Assembly: GCF_041153465.1 (NCBI RefSeq)
Contig: NZ_CP154858.1
Location: 1,364,001-1,428,000, forward strand
DNA: 64,000 nt
Direction of reading: 5' to 3'
DNA from: Thermohahella caldifontis
GTDB lineage: Bacteria > Pseudomonadota > Gammaproteobacteria > Pseudomonadales > Oleiphilaceae
Shown one piece after another: positions 8,098-16,046 of this stretch. The notes under the pieces are model-generated. The model made no database searches. It was given only the letters and a program-made list of their open reading frames with translations, and was not told where the DNA came from. Numbering within the stretch: the stretch's first letter is position 1; each line of letters begins with the position of its first letter. A program made the position numbers and the translations under genes.

Positions 8098-8435
8098 CAG
8101 TCCGTCCTCCCGAAGCGCACCCCGGCCGGCCCAGCGAGGCCGGCGCGAAAGAACCCACTGGCGAACGTCAGTGACGCCAGTGGGTTCCTGTACTGTAAGT
8201 ACAGGGAGAGTTCCCGCCAACTGGATTCATCATCGTAATTGGCTGATTTATCAATCAATTTTTCCAGTTGGCAGGCATGATCCGCCAACTGGCCCTTGCC
8301 AACTGCCAACTGACGCAACCCGTTGATTCTGCGGGATTCCAGTTGGCAACCAGTTGGCAGTTGGCAGGCGGTCTGCCAACTGGATTTTTCGGCACGGGTG
8401 AACCTTGCCTGCCGAATGAAAGGCGTCAAACTCAT
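8097..8435 (-). CDS. Small phage protein whose gene carries a repeat array
   Basis: A 112-residue protein (MSLTPFIRQARFTRAEKSSW...). It is bounded by perfect couplings: its ATG overlaps the helicase stop as ATGA with GAGGAGG upstream, and its TGA overlaps the next ATG. I therefore take it as a real gene. Repeated CQL, RQLA and GQLA segments reflect nine copies of an 8-bp DNA motif in the coding sequence, and a 13-bp inverted repeat falls near the C-terminal codons. No family is recognised. An initiator or accessory replication protein is one possibility, as in lambda O, whose gene holds the origin, but that is analogy only. Confidence 0.6.
   Translation of the reverse strand: MSLTPFIRQARFTRAEKSSWQTACQLPTGCQLESRRINGLRQLAVGKGQLADHACQLEKLIDKSANYDDESSWRELSLYLQYRNPLASLTFASGFFRAGLAGPAGVRFGRTD
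8151..8187. repeat. 13-bp perfect inverted repeat
   Basis: GAACCCACTGGCG at 8151-8163 is repeated as its exact reverse complement at 8175-8187 with an 11-base loop. It lies in codons near the end of the 112-residue gene and borders the motif array. A second perfect inverted repeat (8-bp arms, CCTGTACT / AGTACAGG, 3-base centre) follows directly at 8187-8205. Confidence 0.8.
8216..8382. repeat. Nine-copy GCCAACTG array, candidate phage origin or operator
   Basis: The 8-mer GCCAACTG occurs at 8216, 8284, 8298, 8305 and 8375, and its complement CAGTTGGC at 8265, 8340, 8351 and 8358: nine copies in 167 bp. Including flanks, the consensus is roughly YTGCCAACTGG. An AT-rich stretch (about 8230-8264) lies between the first two copies. 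Clustered short repeats, an AT-rich segment and adjacent inverted repeats beside a primase-helicase gene are the usual parts of an iteron-type origin. Binding by a repressor is the alternative. Confidence 0.7.
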
Positions 8436-10606
8436 CGATCTTCCTCCTCGTGATAGATCCAGACGGTAGGGTCCTCGACCGGCAGCGCAGCACCGGTCTG
8501 CGGACACTTGTAGTGGGTGGGCAGAACGGGAAGCGCGGTCGCGATGACCTCGCCGGTCTCCTCGTCGATGCGTTCGGGACCGGGTACGGTCATGCCCTCG
8601 ACGCACAGGTAGCCGAAGCGGGTACGCGCCAGCAGCGGCAGGCCATAGTCCTCGGGGTCGCGGAAAAACTTGATGTAGCCCTTGGTGGCCAGCACGCCGA
8701 TCCGCTCGCGGATGGTGCGATTGGCGCCGAGACCGGCCTTTCCCTCGAAGGCCTCGGCAAACTGGTTTGCCGTATAGACGCGTCCCTCGGCGGCCTCGTC
8801 GAAGAGCAGTTCCAGGATGACGTCGCGCTTGCGTTTGCGCTCGGCGTCCAGGCGTTCGCCATAGTCCTGCATCACCAGCCGCTCGCTGGCCTGCACCTCG
8901 ACCCATTCGCTATGGATCTTGTCCACATGTTTCATGGGGAGGGCCGGGCCGTTGCGCAGCTCGAAGATCAGCTGCCGGGTGGTGCGGCTCTCGTCGGGGC
9001 GGAACAGCAGCATCCCGGTGGAGTAGTAACCGCGCAGGCTGCCGGCGCCGGCCAGGGCCTGGAACGGGTCCTCCTCGAACTGGCGCTTGCCGAGCTTGCG
9101 GGTGTGATGGACGAGGATGATGCCGGCGTCGGGATTGACGGCGTCGCGCAGGCGCTCGATGCGCTGCGACAGGAAGAACAGCATCGCCGCGTTGTCGTTC
9201 TCGCCGCCCGTATCGCCCCCGTCGAACAGGTTGCGGATGGGATCGATAGCAATGACGTCCGCGCCAGTCCCGGGCCAGGCGGCCTCGATGGCCGGGATCA
9301 CCCGCTGGACGCCCTCGTCGTCGAGCACCATCTTCAGGTGCGGCGTGGCCACGAAGTTGTCGCGGGCCTGGTCGAGCCGGCTCGCCGGCAACCGGATCGC
9401 CTTTACCCGCTCGCGCAGGTAGTGGTATTGGACCTCGGCCTGCAGGTAGAACACCCGCAGGGGACGCGACGGGCGCAGACCCAGGAAGTCGCTGCCCGCG
9501 GCCATGTGCGCGAGCCAGGAGAGCAGGAAGTCGCTCTTGCCCACCTTGGGCGCGCCGCCGAACACCAGCAGGCCGCCGGGCGTGAGCACCCGGGGCGCGA
9601 TCAGGTCCTCCGGCAGCGGCGAGTCGTCGTCGAGCAGCTGACCCAACGTGAAGGTGGACAGTCGCGGTGTCGGGGCCTTGATGATCCGACGCTCGCCCTG
9701 GGCGATGAACGCCTCGACATCAAAACCTTCGGCCACGGCATCGGCCGCGTCCCACTTTTCCGGCTTGTCCGCCGGCGGCACCAGAATGGCCACGGAGACA
9801 CAGCCCGCCTGCACGCAGGCGCGGGCGGCGTTCTCCGCGTAGTCCAAGCCGGGCGGATCCCGATCCGGCCAGATCAGGACGTCCTTGGCCGCGAGCGGCG
9901 ACCAGTCGGTCTTGTCCACCGGGACCCGTGCGCCGTTCATGGCGGTGGTCGCAACGATGCCCTCCCGGATGAGGGCGTCGGCCGCCTTCTCGCCCTCGAC
10001 CAGCACCACCTCGCGCGCCCTGGCCACTGCCAGCAGGTTGTAGAGCGGGCGCGGGCTGGGCGCGCGCCAGAGCCGGGCGCGCACGTCCCAGGGCCGGTAC
10101 GCCTTGCCCGTGGGCGGATCGAAGCGGTAGACGCAGGCGATCAGCTGGCCGTGCGCGTCCCGATAGTCCCACTTGGCGGTCCAGGGGCCGAGATCGTCCA
10201 GATGGGGCTCTGCGCGTTTCCGGTCGGGCTTGCTCCGGGGTTGCTCCGGCTGTCCCAGCCAGCGACCGATCTCCTCGGCCAGTTGCGGGAAGTCCCGTTT
10301 TGCCGACAGCCCGCGAGCAGCAGCCCACAGGTCGATGGCATCACCGCCTTCATCGGTGGCAAAGTCCTTCCACAGACCGCGATGCTCGCCGTCGAGCGTC
10401 ACCACCAGGCTCTTGCCAGGCGTGCCCTGGACGTCGCCGATGAAGAACTGCCGGCCCCGGATCTTCCCATCAGGGAACAGGTGCATCAGCGCCGCTTCCA
10501 GCCGGTCCAGCAGCCCGCGCCGCAGGGCCTCCGTGTCCCGTTCGGGCAGGGCGTGTTGGTCCGGCGCGTCGTTGAAGTCCAGCCAAATGATGTTGTCGGT
10601 CATCAT
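8432..10606 (-). CDS. Phage primase-helicase: TOPRIM plus RepA-like AAA ATPase
   Basis: A 724-residue protein from the ATG at 10606, overlapping the nuclease stop. A TOPRIM region is visible at about residues 199-255 (EGEKAAD with Glu, then WPDRDPPG with the Asp pair). A RecA-fold ATPase follows: Walker A 'GGAPKVGKSD' (about 350-359), Walker B 'VIAIDPIRN' (about 451-459), and 'LVHHTRKLGK' downstream. The C-terminal 150 residues hold a winged-helix-like stretch ('RTIRERIGVLATKGYIKF'). It probably combines primer synthesis or handling with replicative helicase activity. No N-terminal CHC2 zinc finger is obvious. Confidence 0.82.
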   Translation of the reverse strand: MMTDNIIWLDFNDAPDQHALPERDTEALRRGLLDRLEAALMHLFPDGKIRGRQFFIGDVQGTPGKSLVVTLDGEHRGLWKDFATDEGGDAIDLWAAARGLSAKRDFPQLAEEIGRWLGQPEQPRSKPDRKRAEPHLDDLGPWTAKWDYRDAHGQLIACVYRFDPPTGKAYRPWDVRARLWRAPSPRPLYNLLAVARAREVVLVEGEKAADALIREGIVATTAMNGARVPVDKTDWSPLAAKDVLIWPDRDPPGLDYAENAARACVQAGCVSVAILVPPADKPEKWDAADAVAEGFDVEAFIAQGERRIIKAPTPRLSTFTLGQLLDDDSPLPEDLIAPRVLTPGGLLVFGGAPKVGKSDFLLSWLAHMAAGSDFLGLRPSRPLRVFYLQAEVQYHYLRERVKAIRLPASRLDQARDNFVATPHLKMVLDDEGVQRVIPAIEAAWPGTGADVIAIDPIRNLFDGGDTGGENDNAAMLFFLSQRIERLRDAVNPDAGIILVHHTRKLGKRQFEEDPFQALAGAGSLRGYYSTGMLLFRPDESRTTRQLIFELRNGPALPMKHVDKIHSEWVEVQASERLVMQDYGERLDAERKRKRDVILELLFDEAAEGRVYTANQFAEAFEGKAGLGANRTIRERIGVLATKGYIKFFRDPEDYGLPLLARTRFGYLCVEGMTVPGPERIDEETGEVIATALPVLPTHYKCPQTGAALPVEDPTVWIYHEEEDR

Positions 10607-11358
10607 GCCTGACTCCAACAACGGTCCTGCCACGCGCAGCCCTTGCACTCGTGGTGCATCGGCGTGGTGGCGAGGCGAGGCAGAAGCTCGCCCGCCTCGG
10701 TGGCCTGGAGGATGCGCACGGCGCGATCCGACATGCGCTGGGCGAGTCCTCCATCGAACGGCACCCGCTCGAACCAGAGTTCCTGGGTGTCCTTGTTGAT
10801 GGCGGTGAACAGCGCCGGGTGGCGCGAGATGCCGGGAACGCTCGCTTCCATGTAGGCTTGGTAGACGGCGATCTGGGCGGCGTAGACCGGCTTGGCCTGG
10901 ACCACGCCGCGCTTGACGGTCTCCCGCCAGGCGCGGGCGTTCATGGTCTTGCACTCCCACAGCGCGGGATACGCGAGGCCCAGCGTCTCGGGACCGCCGG
11001 CCAGGATGCCATCCACATGGCCCTGGATGCGGCCGTCGGCCACCGAGAAGCCAAACTGCCCGCCGTCGGCCTTTTCGGTATGGAGATCGAATCCGGCCAG
11101 CCGCAGCCAGCGGATCGCCAACGCTTCCAGCGCGTGCCCGACCTCGAAGATCCGCAGGACCCGGCCGGGCAGTTCACGTCCCGGATCGACCGGGGCCTGG
11201 GCGTACTCGTACTGCAGCGCGCGCTCGCACGCGACGCCGAGGCGTGAAGCGCCCAGATAACTGCGCGGCGTCCGGGACGCATGCTCGGCGGTCAGCGCCG
11301 CGTCGATGACGGCCGTGACCTGATCATGGAATTTGGGGCGGTGGTTGTAATCGAGCAT
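10603..11358 (-). CDS. Cas4/RecB-like PD-(D/E)XK nuclease
   Basis: A 251-residue protein from MLDYNHRPKFH (ATG at 11358). The nuclease motif is visible as Asp in 'GHVDGIL' and Glu-Cys-Lys in 'LWECKTMN'. A Cys early in the protein ('VACERAL') and three near the end ('ECKGCAWQDRCW') match the four-cysteine iron-sulfur cluster of Cas4/AddB-like nucleases. There are no cas1/cas2 genes or CRISPR repeats, so a phage recombination exonuclease is the best reading. It is coupled to the primase-helicase. Confidence 0.8.
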   Translation of the reverse strand: MLDYNHRPKFHDQVTAVIDAALTAEHASRTPRSYLGASRLGVACERALQYEYAQAPVDPGRELPGRVLRIFEVGHALEALAIRWLRLAGFDLHTEKADGGQFGFSVADGRIQGHVDGILAGGPETLGLAYPALWECKTMNARAWRETVKRGVVQAKPVYAAQIAVYQAYMEASVPGISRHPALFTAINKDTQELWFERVPFDGGLAQRMSDRAVRILQATEAGELLPRLATTPMHHECKGCAWQDRCWSQA

Positions 11359-11368
11359 GGCCACCCCC

Positions 11369-11713
11369 TCAGAACGGCACGTCATCGGGCGTGAGATCCC
11401 GCAGGTTGTCGAAGTAGGCGGTGAGCACCACGTCGACCAGTTGCAGGATCTCCTCGCGGCTGTAGTCGGCCAGCGGCCGGTCCATGCCGACGGAGGCGAC
11501 GTATTCCCCGAGCCGGGGCAGCACCGCCTCCATCGCAGCCTTCTCGTTGTGGGTGGGATCAATCACGACGCCACCTCCGGCCTTCGCCCTGCGCGCATGA
11601 ATGTCCTGGCAGCGCATGGAGCAGAAGCGCTTGAACTGCCGCTTTACTCCGGCTCTGGGCGGCGACACCCAGCAAAAGCCCCGCCCTTCGCGTCCACATA
11701 CCGCGCATATCAC
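11369..11713 (-). CDS. DUF6511-type zinc-finger phage protein
   Basis: A 114-residue protein. The N-terminus carries a zinc-finger pattern (CAVC...C, then 'FCSMRCQDIH'), followed by a helical C-terminus ending 'LRDLTPDDVPF'. This matches the DUF6511 family found between the nuclease and helicase genes of related prophages (family knowledge). The role is unknown. The 73-bp gap upstream (11714-11786) holds only a possible 26-codon GTG reading frame that I do not call. Confidence 0.68.
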   Translation of the reverse strand: MICAVCGREGRGFCWVSPPRAGVKRQFKRFCSMRCQDIHARRAKAGGGVVIDPTHNEKAAMEAVLPRLGEYVASVGMDRPLADYSREEILQLVDVVLTAYFDNLRDLTPDDVPF

Positions 11714-11786
11714 GGCGCACCTCCCTGTGCGCCGCCCTTCGGGCAGCCGCTGCGCGGCTGTGCAAATGCTCTGTCCTGATCATTTG

Positions 11787-13460
11787 TCACGCCGCCTCCT
11801 TTGCGTCTGCTGCGCCGAACACTCGGGCCTGGATGTCGCGCTTGTTGAACCGGAACGCCAGCAGGCAGGAGGCCTGATAGCGGGTCAGGCCGAAGTCCTG
11901 GCGGTACTCGGGAGGCAGGTAGCGCAGCTGCTGCTCGGTGGGCGGCTGGTTGAGCCAGCGGCGGGACTTGGCTGCGGTGTCGTCGCTCTCGTGGGTATTG
12001 ATCCAGTCGTCGGCCTGGGCCAGGCAGACGGTGCGCTCGCCGATGGCGAGCAGCCGGGTCGCGAGCTGTTTGCCGCCGCCCACGGCGTGCCAGCGACCGG
12101 ACAACCAGAACACGCCGGCCCAGGCGCTGAAGCCGGTGGCCATCAGCGCCGCGTCGTCTCCGAACAGATCGCACCAGCGGAAGGAGGAACGCTTGAGTAG
12201 GTCCACCTCGGACATCACGAAGTCGGTCAGCTCGTCGCCTTCTTCCGGCGGCGTGCGCGCCCAGACATGGCCACACAGGGGACATTCCAATGACGCCGCC
12301 GGCACCTGGGCGCCGCATTTGGGGCAGTCCTTTTTCGGCGCCTCGCCCTTGAACGTCCGGCCATCCAGATCGACGTCTTGCTCCAGGGAGCCATGCAGCA
12401 ACGTGCTGGTGCCGAAGTCCAGCACGATGCAGTCGGTTTTGGTGACGCCGGGATGCTCGTTGGGATCGACGGTACGCAGGCCCCGTCCCACCATCTGGAT
12501 CAGGGTGGACTTGAAGGAGCTGGGCCGCAGCAATACGACGCAAGAAGTCGGCTGATGGTCCCAGCCCTCGGTGAGCACCGCGACATTGACCACCACCCGG
12601 GCCTCGCCCCGGGCGAAGCGGTCAAGTTGTTCTTTGCGCTCGGCGGCAGGCTGGTCGCCATGCACCACGACGGTCGGAACGCCTGCGGCCTCGAAGGCTT
12701 CGGCCACGTTCCTGGCATGATCGACCGTGGAGCAGAACACCACCGTCTGGCGATCGCCGGCCTTCTCCTTCCAGTGGCGGATCACGGCCTCGGTGACGGG
12801 CAAGCGGTTCATGATGGCGTCCACTTCCGCCATGTCGAAGTCGTCCGCCGTGCGCTTCACCCGGGACAGCGCGTCCCGGGTCCCCACGTCGATGACGAAG
12901 GTGCGCGGCGGCACCAGATGCCCGGAGCGGATCAGCTCGCCCAGGGTGATCTGGTCGGCCACGTTGCTGAACACCGGCCGCAGCCCCTTGCCGTCGCCGC
13001 GGCCCGGGGTGGCGGTGACGCCGAACACCCGCGCGTCGGGATTGCGATCGCGGACGTGGTCGATGATGCGCCGATAGCTGGGTGCGGCCGCGTGATGGGC
13101 CTCGTCCACCACCAGCAGGTCCAACGTCGGCATCCGCTTGAGGTTGTTCTCGCGGGCCAGCGTCTGGACCATGGCGAAGGTGGCCTGGCCGGCCCAGGAC
13201 TTCTGGCGGGCGTCGAAGATCGAAGTAGTGATCTTCGGGTTGACGCGGGAGAACTTGGCGGCGTTCTGGCCGGTCAGCTCGTCGCGATGGGCGAGGATGC
13301 AGGCCTTGGCGTCGGTGTCGTGCAGGATGCTGCCGGCCGCCGCCGATAACATGATCGTTTTACCTCCGCCCGTTGGGGCCACGCCGAGCGTGTCGCCGTG
13401 CTTGTCGAGCGCGCGGAGCACGCGCTCGACAAACACCTTCTGTCGGGGTCTCAGTATCAT
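11787..13460 (-). CDS. Superfamily 2 DEAD/DEAH-type helicase
   Basis: A 557-residue helicase. The motifs are in order: Walker A 'APTGGGKT' (about 28-35), DEAH (about 119-122), motif III 'TATPGR', and motif VI 'QMVGRGLR' in the second RecA domain. A zinc ribbon (CPKC...CPLC) follows at about 385-405 and a family-specific C-terminus completes it. It resembles phage UvsW/RadD-type helicases that remodel forks or recombination intermediates. It lies between the ssDNA-binding gene and DUF6511 in the recombination block. Confidence 0.88.
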   Translation of the reverse strand: MILRPRQKVFVERVLRALDKHGDTLGVAPTGGGKTIMLSAAAGSILHDTDAKACILAHRDELTGQNAAKFSRVNPKITTSIFDARQKSWAGQATFAMVQTLARENNLKRMPTLDLLVVDEAHHAAAPSYRRIIDHVRDRNPDARVFGVTATPGRGDGKGLRPVFSNVADQITLGELIRSGHLVPPRTFVIDVGTRDALSRVKRTADDFDMAEVDAIMNRLPVTEAVIRHWKEKAGDRQTVVFCSTVDHARNVAEAFEAAGVPTVVVHGDQPAAERKEQLDRFARGEARVVVNVAVLTEGWDHQPTSCVVLLRPSSFKSTLIQMVGRGLRTVDPNEHPGVTKTDCIVLDFGTSTLLHGSLEQDVDLDGRTFKGEAPKKDCPKCGAQVPAASLECPLCGHVWARTPPEEGDELTDFVMSEVDLLKRSSFRWCDLFGDDAALMATGFSAWAGVFWLSGRWHAVGGGKQLATRLLAIGERTVCLAQADDWINTHESDDTAAKSRRWLNQPPTEQQLRYLPPEYRQDFGLTRYQASCLLAFRFNKRDIQARVFGAADAKEAA

Positions 13461-13472
13461 CGCCAGCCCTCC

Positions 13473-14051
13473 TCACTGCGCCCAGCTGGGGCGATTGGGC
13501 TTCGTTCCCGGCGCGGCCTGCGTCTGCTGAGGCGCGGCCGGAGCCGAGGGCTGCCCCATGACCGCGGCGTAGTCCTTGTGGTCGGGCGTAATCGCCTGCT
13601 TGACTACGTTTCGGTCCTCGCCGTTCTGGTCCTTCTCGACATCCACGCGGGCGACGAACTCGATGCCGTCCAGATCCTGAAAGCCCTGGATCCGGCGCGC
13701 CTGCTGCGCGCCGGAAGAGTTGTCTCCGGGATGCACGCCGCGGGCGGAGTTGAGGATGCCCTTGATGAAGGCGCGGCCCATGTTGGCCCACTCCGGCCCC
13801 TTGGGGCTGTGCAGCCCGATCAGCGACCACATCTTGCGCCGGGCGTATGGGCCCTCCAGCACCACGAACTCGCAGTTGAGATAGACCGAGCCCGTGGTCT
13901 GGCTCTGGGTGGCGTAGCCGCCGGTCCAGCCCTGGGTGGGGTCGTCGAAACCGCCCGGGCGGATGGTCATGCGCACCTTGACCAGGGTGCCCTTGGGGAT
14001 TAGGTCGAAGCCGGTCTGGTCTTCGGCGTTGTTGAAGTCGAAATAGCTCAT
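13473..14051 (-). CDS. DUF669-like phage ssDNA-binding protein
   Basis: A 192-residue protein (MSYFDFNNAEDQTGFDLIPKGT...). The core holds beta-rich segments ('KVRMTIRPGG', 'SVYLNCEFVVLEG', 'RRKMWSLIGLHSP', 'EFVARVDVEKD') in the order of DUF669 proteins, which have an OB-like fold. The last 40 residues are Pro/Ala/Gln-rich and end in 'NRPSWAQ', a disordered tail of the type single-stranded DNA-binding proteins use for partners. It overlaps the Sak4-like gene start by four bases, which supports a shared recombination role. Confidence 0.7.
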   Translation of the reverse strand: MSYFDFNNAEDQTGFDLIPKGTLVKVRMTIRPGGFDDPTQGWTGGYATQSQTTGSVYLNCEFVVLEGPYARRKMWSLIGLHSPKGPEWANMGRAFIKGILNSARGVHPGDNSSGAQQARRIQGFQDLDGIEFVARVDVEKDQNGEDRNVVKQAITPDHKDYAAVMGQPSAPAAPQQTQAAPGTKPNRPSWAQ

Positions 14052-14914
14052 GGGGTCACCTCTTCATTCGGTTCGGGGTTGGCGGGGCGGTCGAAGCGCA
14101 GGCGCTCGGAGGCGGGCCGCGCAGGGCCGGCGATCTTCTCCATGAAGCGGCCGAGATGCGGCTCCTCGATGAGGTCCAGCCGGCCGGAGCGGTCCTTGGC
14201 GGGATAGCCCCACGGGTTCAGGGTGTGGCAGACGAAGGCGCGGTACGGCTCGGCGTCGGCCTCGCGGATCTCGGCCAGGGTGATGACCTCGTCCACGATG
14301 CCGGGCAGCTCCAGGCCCGTCTTGGAGCCCTCGATCTGCAACTGGAAGACGCGGCGGTTGAAGTCGTCGAGCCTCTCGTCGAGGATGCCGACGAACCAGA
14401 CGTTCTTGCCGCGGGTGTGCTGCAGATGGGTGAGCCAGGCGATCATCTCCTGACCCAGCAGACCGTAGGCGCCGCGCATGTCGGGCTTGCCGGTGCGCTC
14501 GGAGAGCGCCTGCGGCTGTCCCTTGCACCACTGGAGGCACAGCCGGCCGGCGACGGTGATGGAGTCGACGAACACCGTTGCGTACTTTTCCATCACAGAC
14601 GGATCGCCATACTTCTCGCAGACGGCGTCGAAGTGGGCCTGGCTGTAGGCCTGATCACTGCGCAGCGCCGGGTCCGGCCCGCCGATGAACACGGCCAGGT
14701 CCCGGCATTCGGGCCAGGTGCGCGGGCGGATGGTGTCGCCCGCCCAGCCCTCGACGGCCAGATCGCCGGCCTCCAGGTCGAAGAACAGCGTGCGCTCGGG
14801 ATCCAGGGTCCAGAGCTGTGAGGTCTTGCCGATGCCGCTTCGACCCACCAGCACCCCCTTGACCCCCCGCCGTTCGGCGAGGCGTTCATCAGCGGAGATG
14901 ATGGGCAGGCTCAT
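14048..14914 (-). CDS. Sak4-like RecA-fold ATPase, phage recombinase
   Basis: A 288-residue protein from MSLPIIS at 14914. It has Walker A 'GRSGIGKTSQL', an Asp-Glu pair in 'FFDLEAGD', and Walker B 'TVFVDSITVAG'. This is the short RecA-core AAA_24/Sak4 pattern. Sak4 proteins promote single-strand annealing with a phage SSB, and here the SSB-like gene follows with an ATGA-type overlap. The longer ATG upstream (14953) overlaps the previous gene and lacks family similarity. Confidence 0.78.
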   Translation of the reverse strand: MSLPIISADERLAERRGVKGVLVGRSGIGKTSQLWTLDPERTLFFDLEAGDLAVEGWAGDTIRPRTWPECRDLAVFIGGPDPALRSDQAYSQAHFDAVCEKYGDPSVMEKYATVFVDSITVAGRLCLQWCKGQPQALSERTGKPDMRGAYGLLGQEMIAWLTHLQHTRGKNVWFVGILDERLDDFNRRVFQLQIEGSKTGLELPGIVDEVITLAEIREADAEPYRAFVCHTLNPWGYPAKDRSGRLDLIEEPHLGRFMEKIAGPARPASERLRFDRPANPEPNEEVTP

Positions 14915-15189
14915 GACCGGGCCTCCTCGTCGGAGAAGATCTCGTCGAGGCACTGCGCGCCGAGCCCGCGGCGTTTGCGGGCTTGTTCCACCAGTTCGCG
15001 GAGCGCGTGCATGCGCCGGCTGACAGGACGGAGGCCTTCTTCCATCTCGAGGATGGCGAACGCTACCTGATCGAGCGTGGCTTCCTCGAGAGCCACCTCC
15101 GTGCCGTCCACGTGGATCAGCGAGGGGAGTTCATCCAGAAACAGGTTCTGCTTGCGCAGACGGTCGAGCAAAGTGCGTTTTTTGAACAT
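14911..15189 (-). CDS. Phage hypothetical protein
   Basis: A 92-residue acidic, mostly helical protein (MFKKRTLLDRLRKQNLFLDE...). It has no cysteines in metal-binding spacing and no membrane helix. It overlaps the Sak4-like gene by four bases and follows the 157-residue gene by a few bases, so it is in the early operon. I do not recognise a family. Confidence 0.6.
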   Translation of the reverse strand: MFKKRTLLDRLRKQNLFLDELPSLIHVDGTEVALEEATLDQVAFAILEMEEGLRPVSRRMHALRELVEQARKRRGLGAQCLDEIFSDEEARS

Positions 15190-15194
15190 GTCAG

Positions 15195-15668
15195 TTACTC
15201 CTGCATCAGAGCGAGACGGAACCCGGGTTTTCCGGTCTTGAGGGTGCGGGCGGGCGCGAAGGCCTGCCGGATGGACTCGGGCCAGGCGTTGAAGCGGCTC
15301 TCGGGCACGCGATAGCTGACCTCGACGTACTCGGCAGGGTCGTCGCCGCTGGCCTCGATCCGGCGCACGATCTCGGCGAGCCGCTTCTGGTCCCAGGAGA
15401 CCCGCTTGGGCAGGTCCGCGGTGACGCGCACCGGACCGTCATCGAAATGCACCACGCCGGTATCCTTGCCGGCCGCCAGGCGAAGGGCCTGCGCCCGATC
15501 GGCGTACTTCAGCTCCAGGGCGCGGTCGATGTGCTCGACCAGCGTACGAGCCGAGGCCAGCAGGTCGGCGGCATCGTTCTTGAGTCGGAACAGGGTCTCG
15601 GCGGGCTGCCTCGCGAGATCGCCGGGCGGCGTCGCCAGCACCTGGTCGGGGGTGAAGGTAGCGGTCAT
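15195..15668 (-). CDS. Phage hypothetical protein
   Basis: A 157-residue protein. An N-terminal coiled helix ('LFRLKNDAADLLASARTLVEHIDRALEL') is followed by beta segments 'VVHFDDGPVRVTADLPKRV' and a C-terminus 'VEVSYRVPESRFNAWP...GFRLAL'. The layout resembles small proteins in the same place in other prophages that bind recombination partners, but no function is known to me. It is coupled to the HTH gene by a four-base overlap. Confidence 0.6.
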   Translation of the reverse strand: MTATFTPDQVLATPPGDLARQPAETLFRLKNDAADLLASARTLVEHIDRALELKYADRAQALRLAAGKDTGVVHFDDGPVRVTADLPKRVSWDQKRLAEIVRRIEASGDDPAEYVEVSYRVPESRFNAWPESIRQAFAPARTLKTGKPGFRLALMQE

Positions 15669-15886
15669 GCGGCACCTCCCGCCTGCGGCTGATGCGCGGG
15701 CTCGGAAGTGGAGGCACGCATGTGCTGGCGCTCATAGGCCTCGATGTCCTCGAGGCGGTAGACGACCCGGCCTCCGATCTTCAGGAAGCAGGGCCCCCAC
15801 CCGATGGCGCGCCAGCGCTCCAGGGTTCGCTGGGAGATCTTCCAGCGGTCGGCCAGTTCGGCCTGATTGAGATGTCTTACGGTCAT
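15665..15886 (-). CDS. AlpA/excisionase-like helix-turn-helix protein
   Basis: A 73-residue DNA-binding protein with a MerR-type winged HTH ('NQAELADRWKISQRTLERWR', then 'GGRVVYRLEDIEAYE'), the pattern of AlpA and phage Xis/Cox proteins. It is the first gene of the long minus-strand early operon, so it may control early transcription or act in excision. Its ribosome site lies inside an 11-bp inverted repeat (15891-15924), and three GGTTAGGA repeats lie just upstream, which suggests regulation at both levels. Confidence 0.78.
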   Translation of the reverse strand: MTVRHLNQAELADRWKISQRTLERWRAIGWGPCFLKIGGRVVYRLEDIEAYERQHMRASTSEPAHQPQAGGAA

Positions 15887-15890
15887 CGTT

Positions 15891-15924
15891 TTCTCCTGCG
15901 GGTTCGTGCGAAACGCAGGAGAAA
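15891..15924 (-). promoter_or_regulatory. RBS-sequestering inverted repeat in the leader
   Basis: TTTCTCCTGCG (15891-15901) and CGCAGGAGAAA (15914-15924) are exact reverse complements with a 12-base loop. In the minus-strand transcript the proximal arm contains the GCAGGAG ribosome site, five bases before the ATG of the HTH gene. The hairpin would hide it, or the DNA palindrome could bind the HTH protein. Confidence 0.6.
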
Positions 15925-15939
15925 GGATGCGGGGTGAGC

Positions 15940-15982
15940 GGTTAGGAGCCGGTCAGGTGGAGGTTAGGAGATGGGTTAGGAA
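15940..15982. repeat. Three GGTTAGGA direct repeats, candidate operator
   Basis: GGTTAGGAG at 15940 and 15962, and GGTTAGGAA at 15974. The spacings of 22 and 12 bp are close to two and one helical turns. They lie just upstream of the early-operon leader. The 104 bp between the hairpin and the IS end must hold the early promoter; TTTGACGC near 15996 is a possible -35 but I see no convincing -10. Confidence 0.5.
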
Positions 15983-16046
15983 TCAATGAGTTGCGTCAAA
16001 TCGCGCCTCCCGATACTATCAAGTCACTATGGGGCTTGAGTTTCTG

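Noticed and set aside
8189..8204. CTGT...ACAG palindrome resembling a LexA box
   Set aside because: The spacing is CTGT-N9-ACAG rather than N8, and it lies inside a coding sequence with no nearby promoter.
8216..8382. Repeat cluster as a CRISPR array
   Set aside because: The repeats are 8 bp in both orientations with spacings of 7 to 49 bp and lie in a coding gene; no cas genes besides a phage Cas4-like nuclease.
8450..10612. A 720-codon open frame opposite the primase-helicase
   Set aside because: No motifs; the opposite strand carries intact TOPRIM and Walker motifs, so this is a shadow frame.
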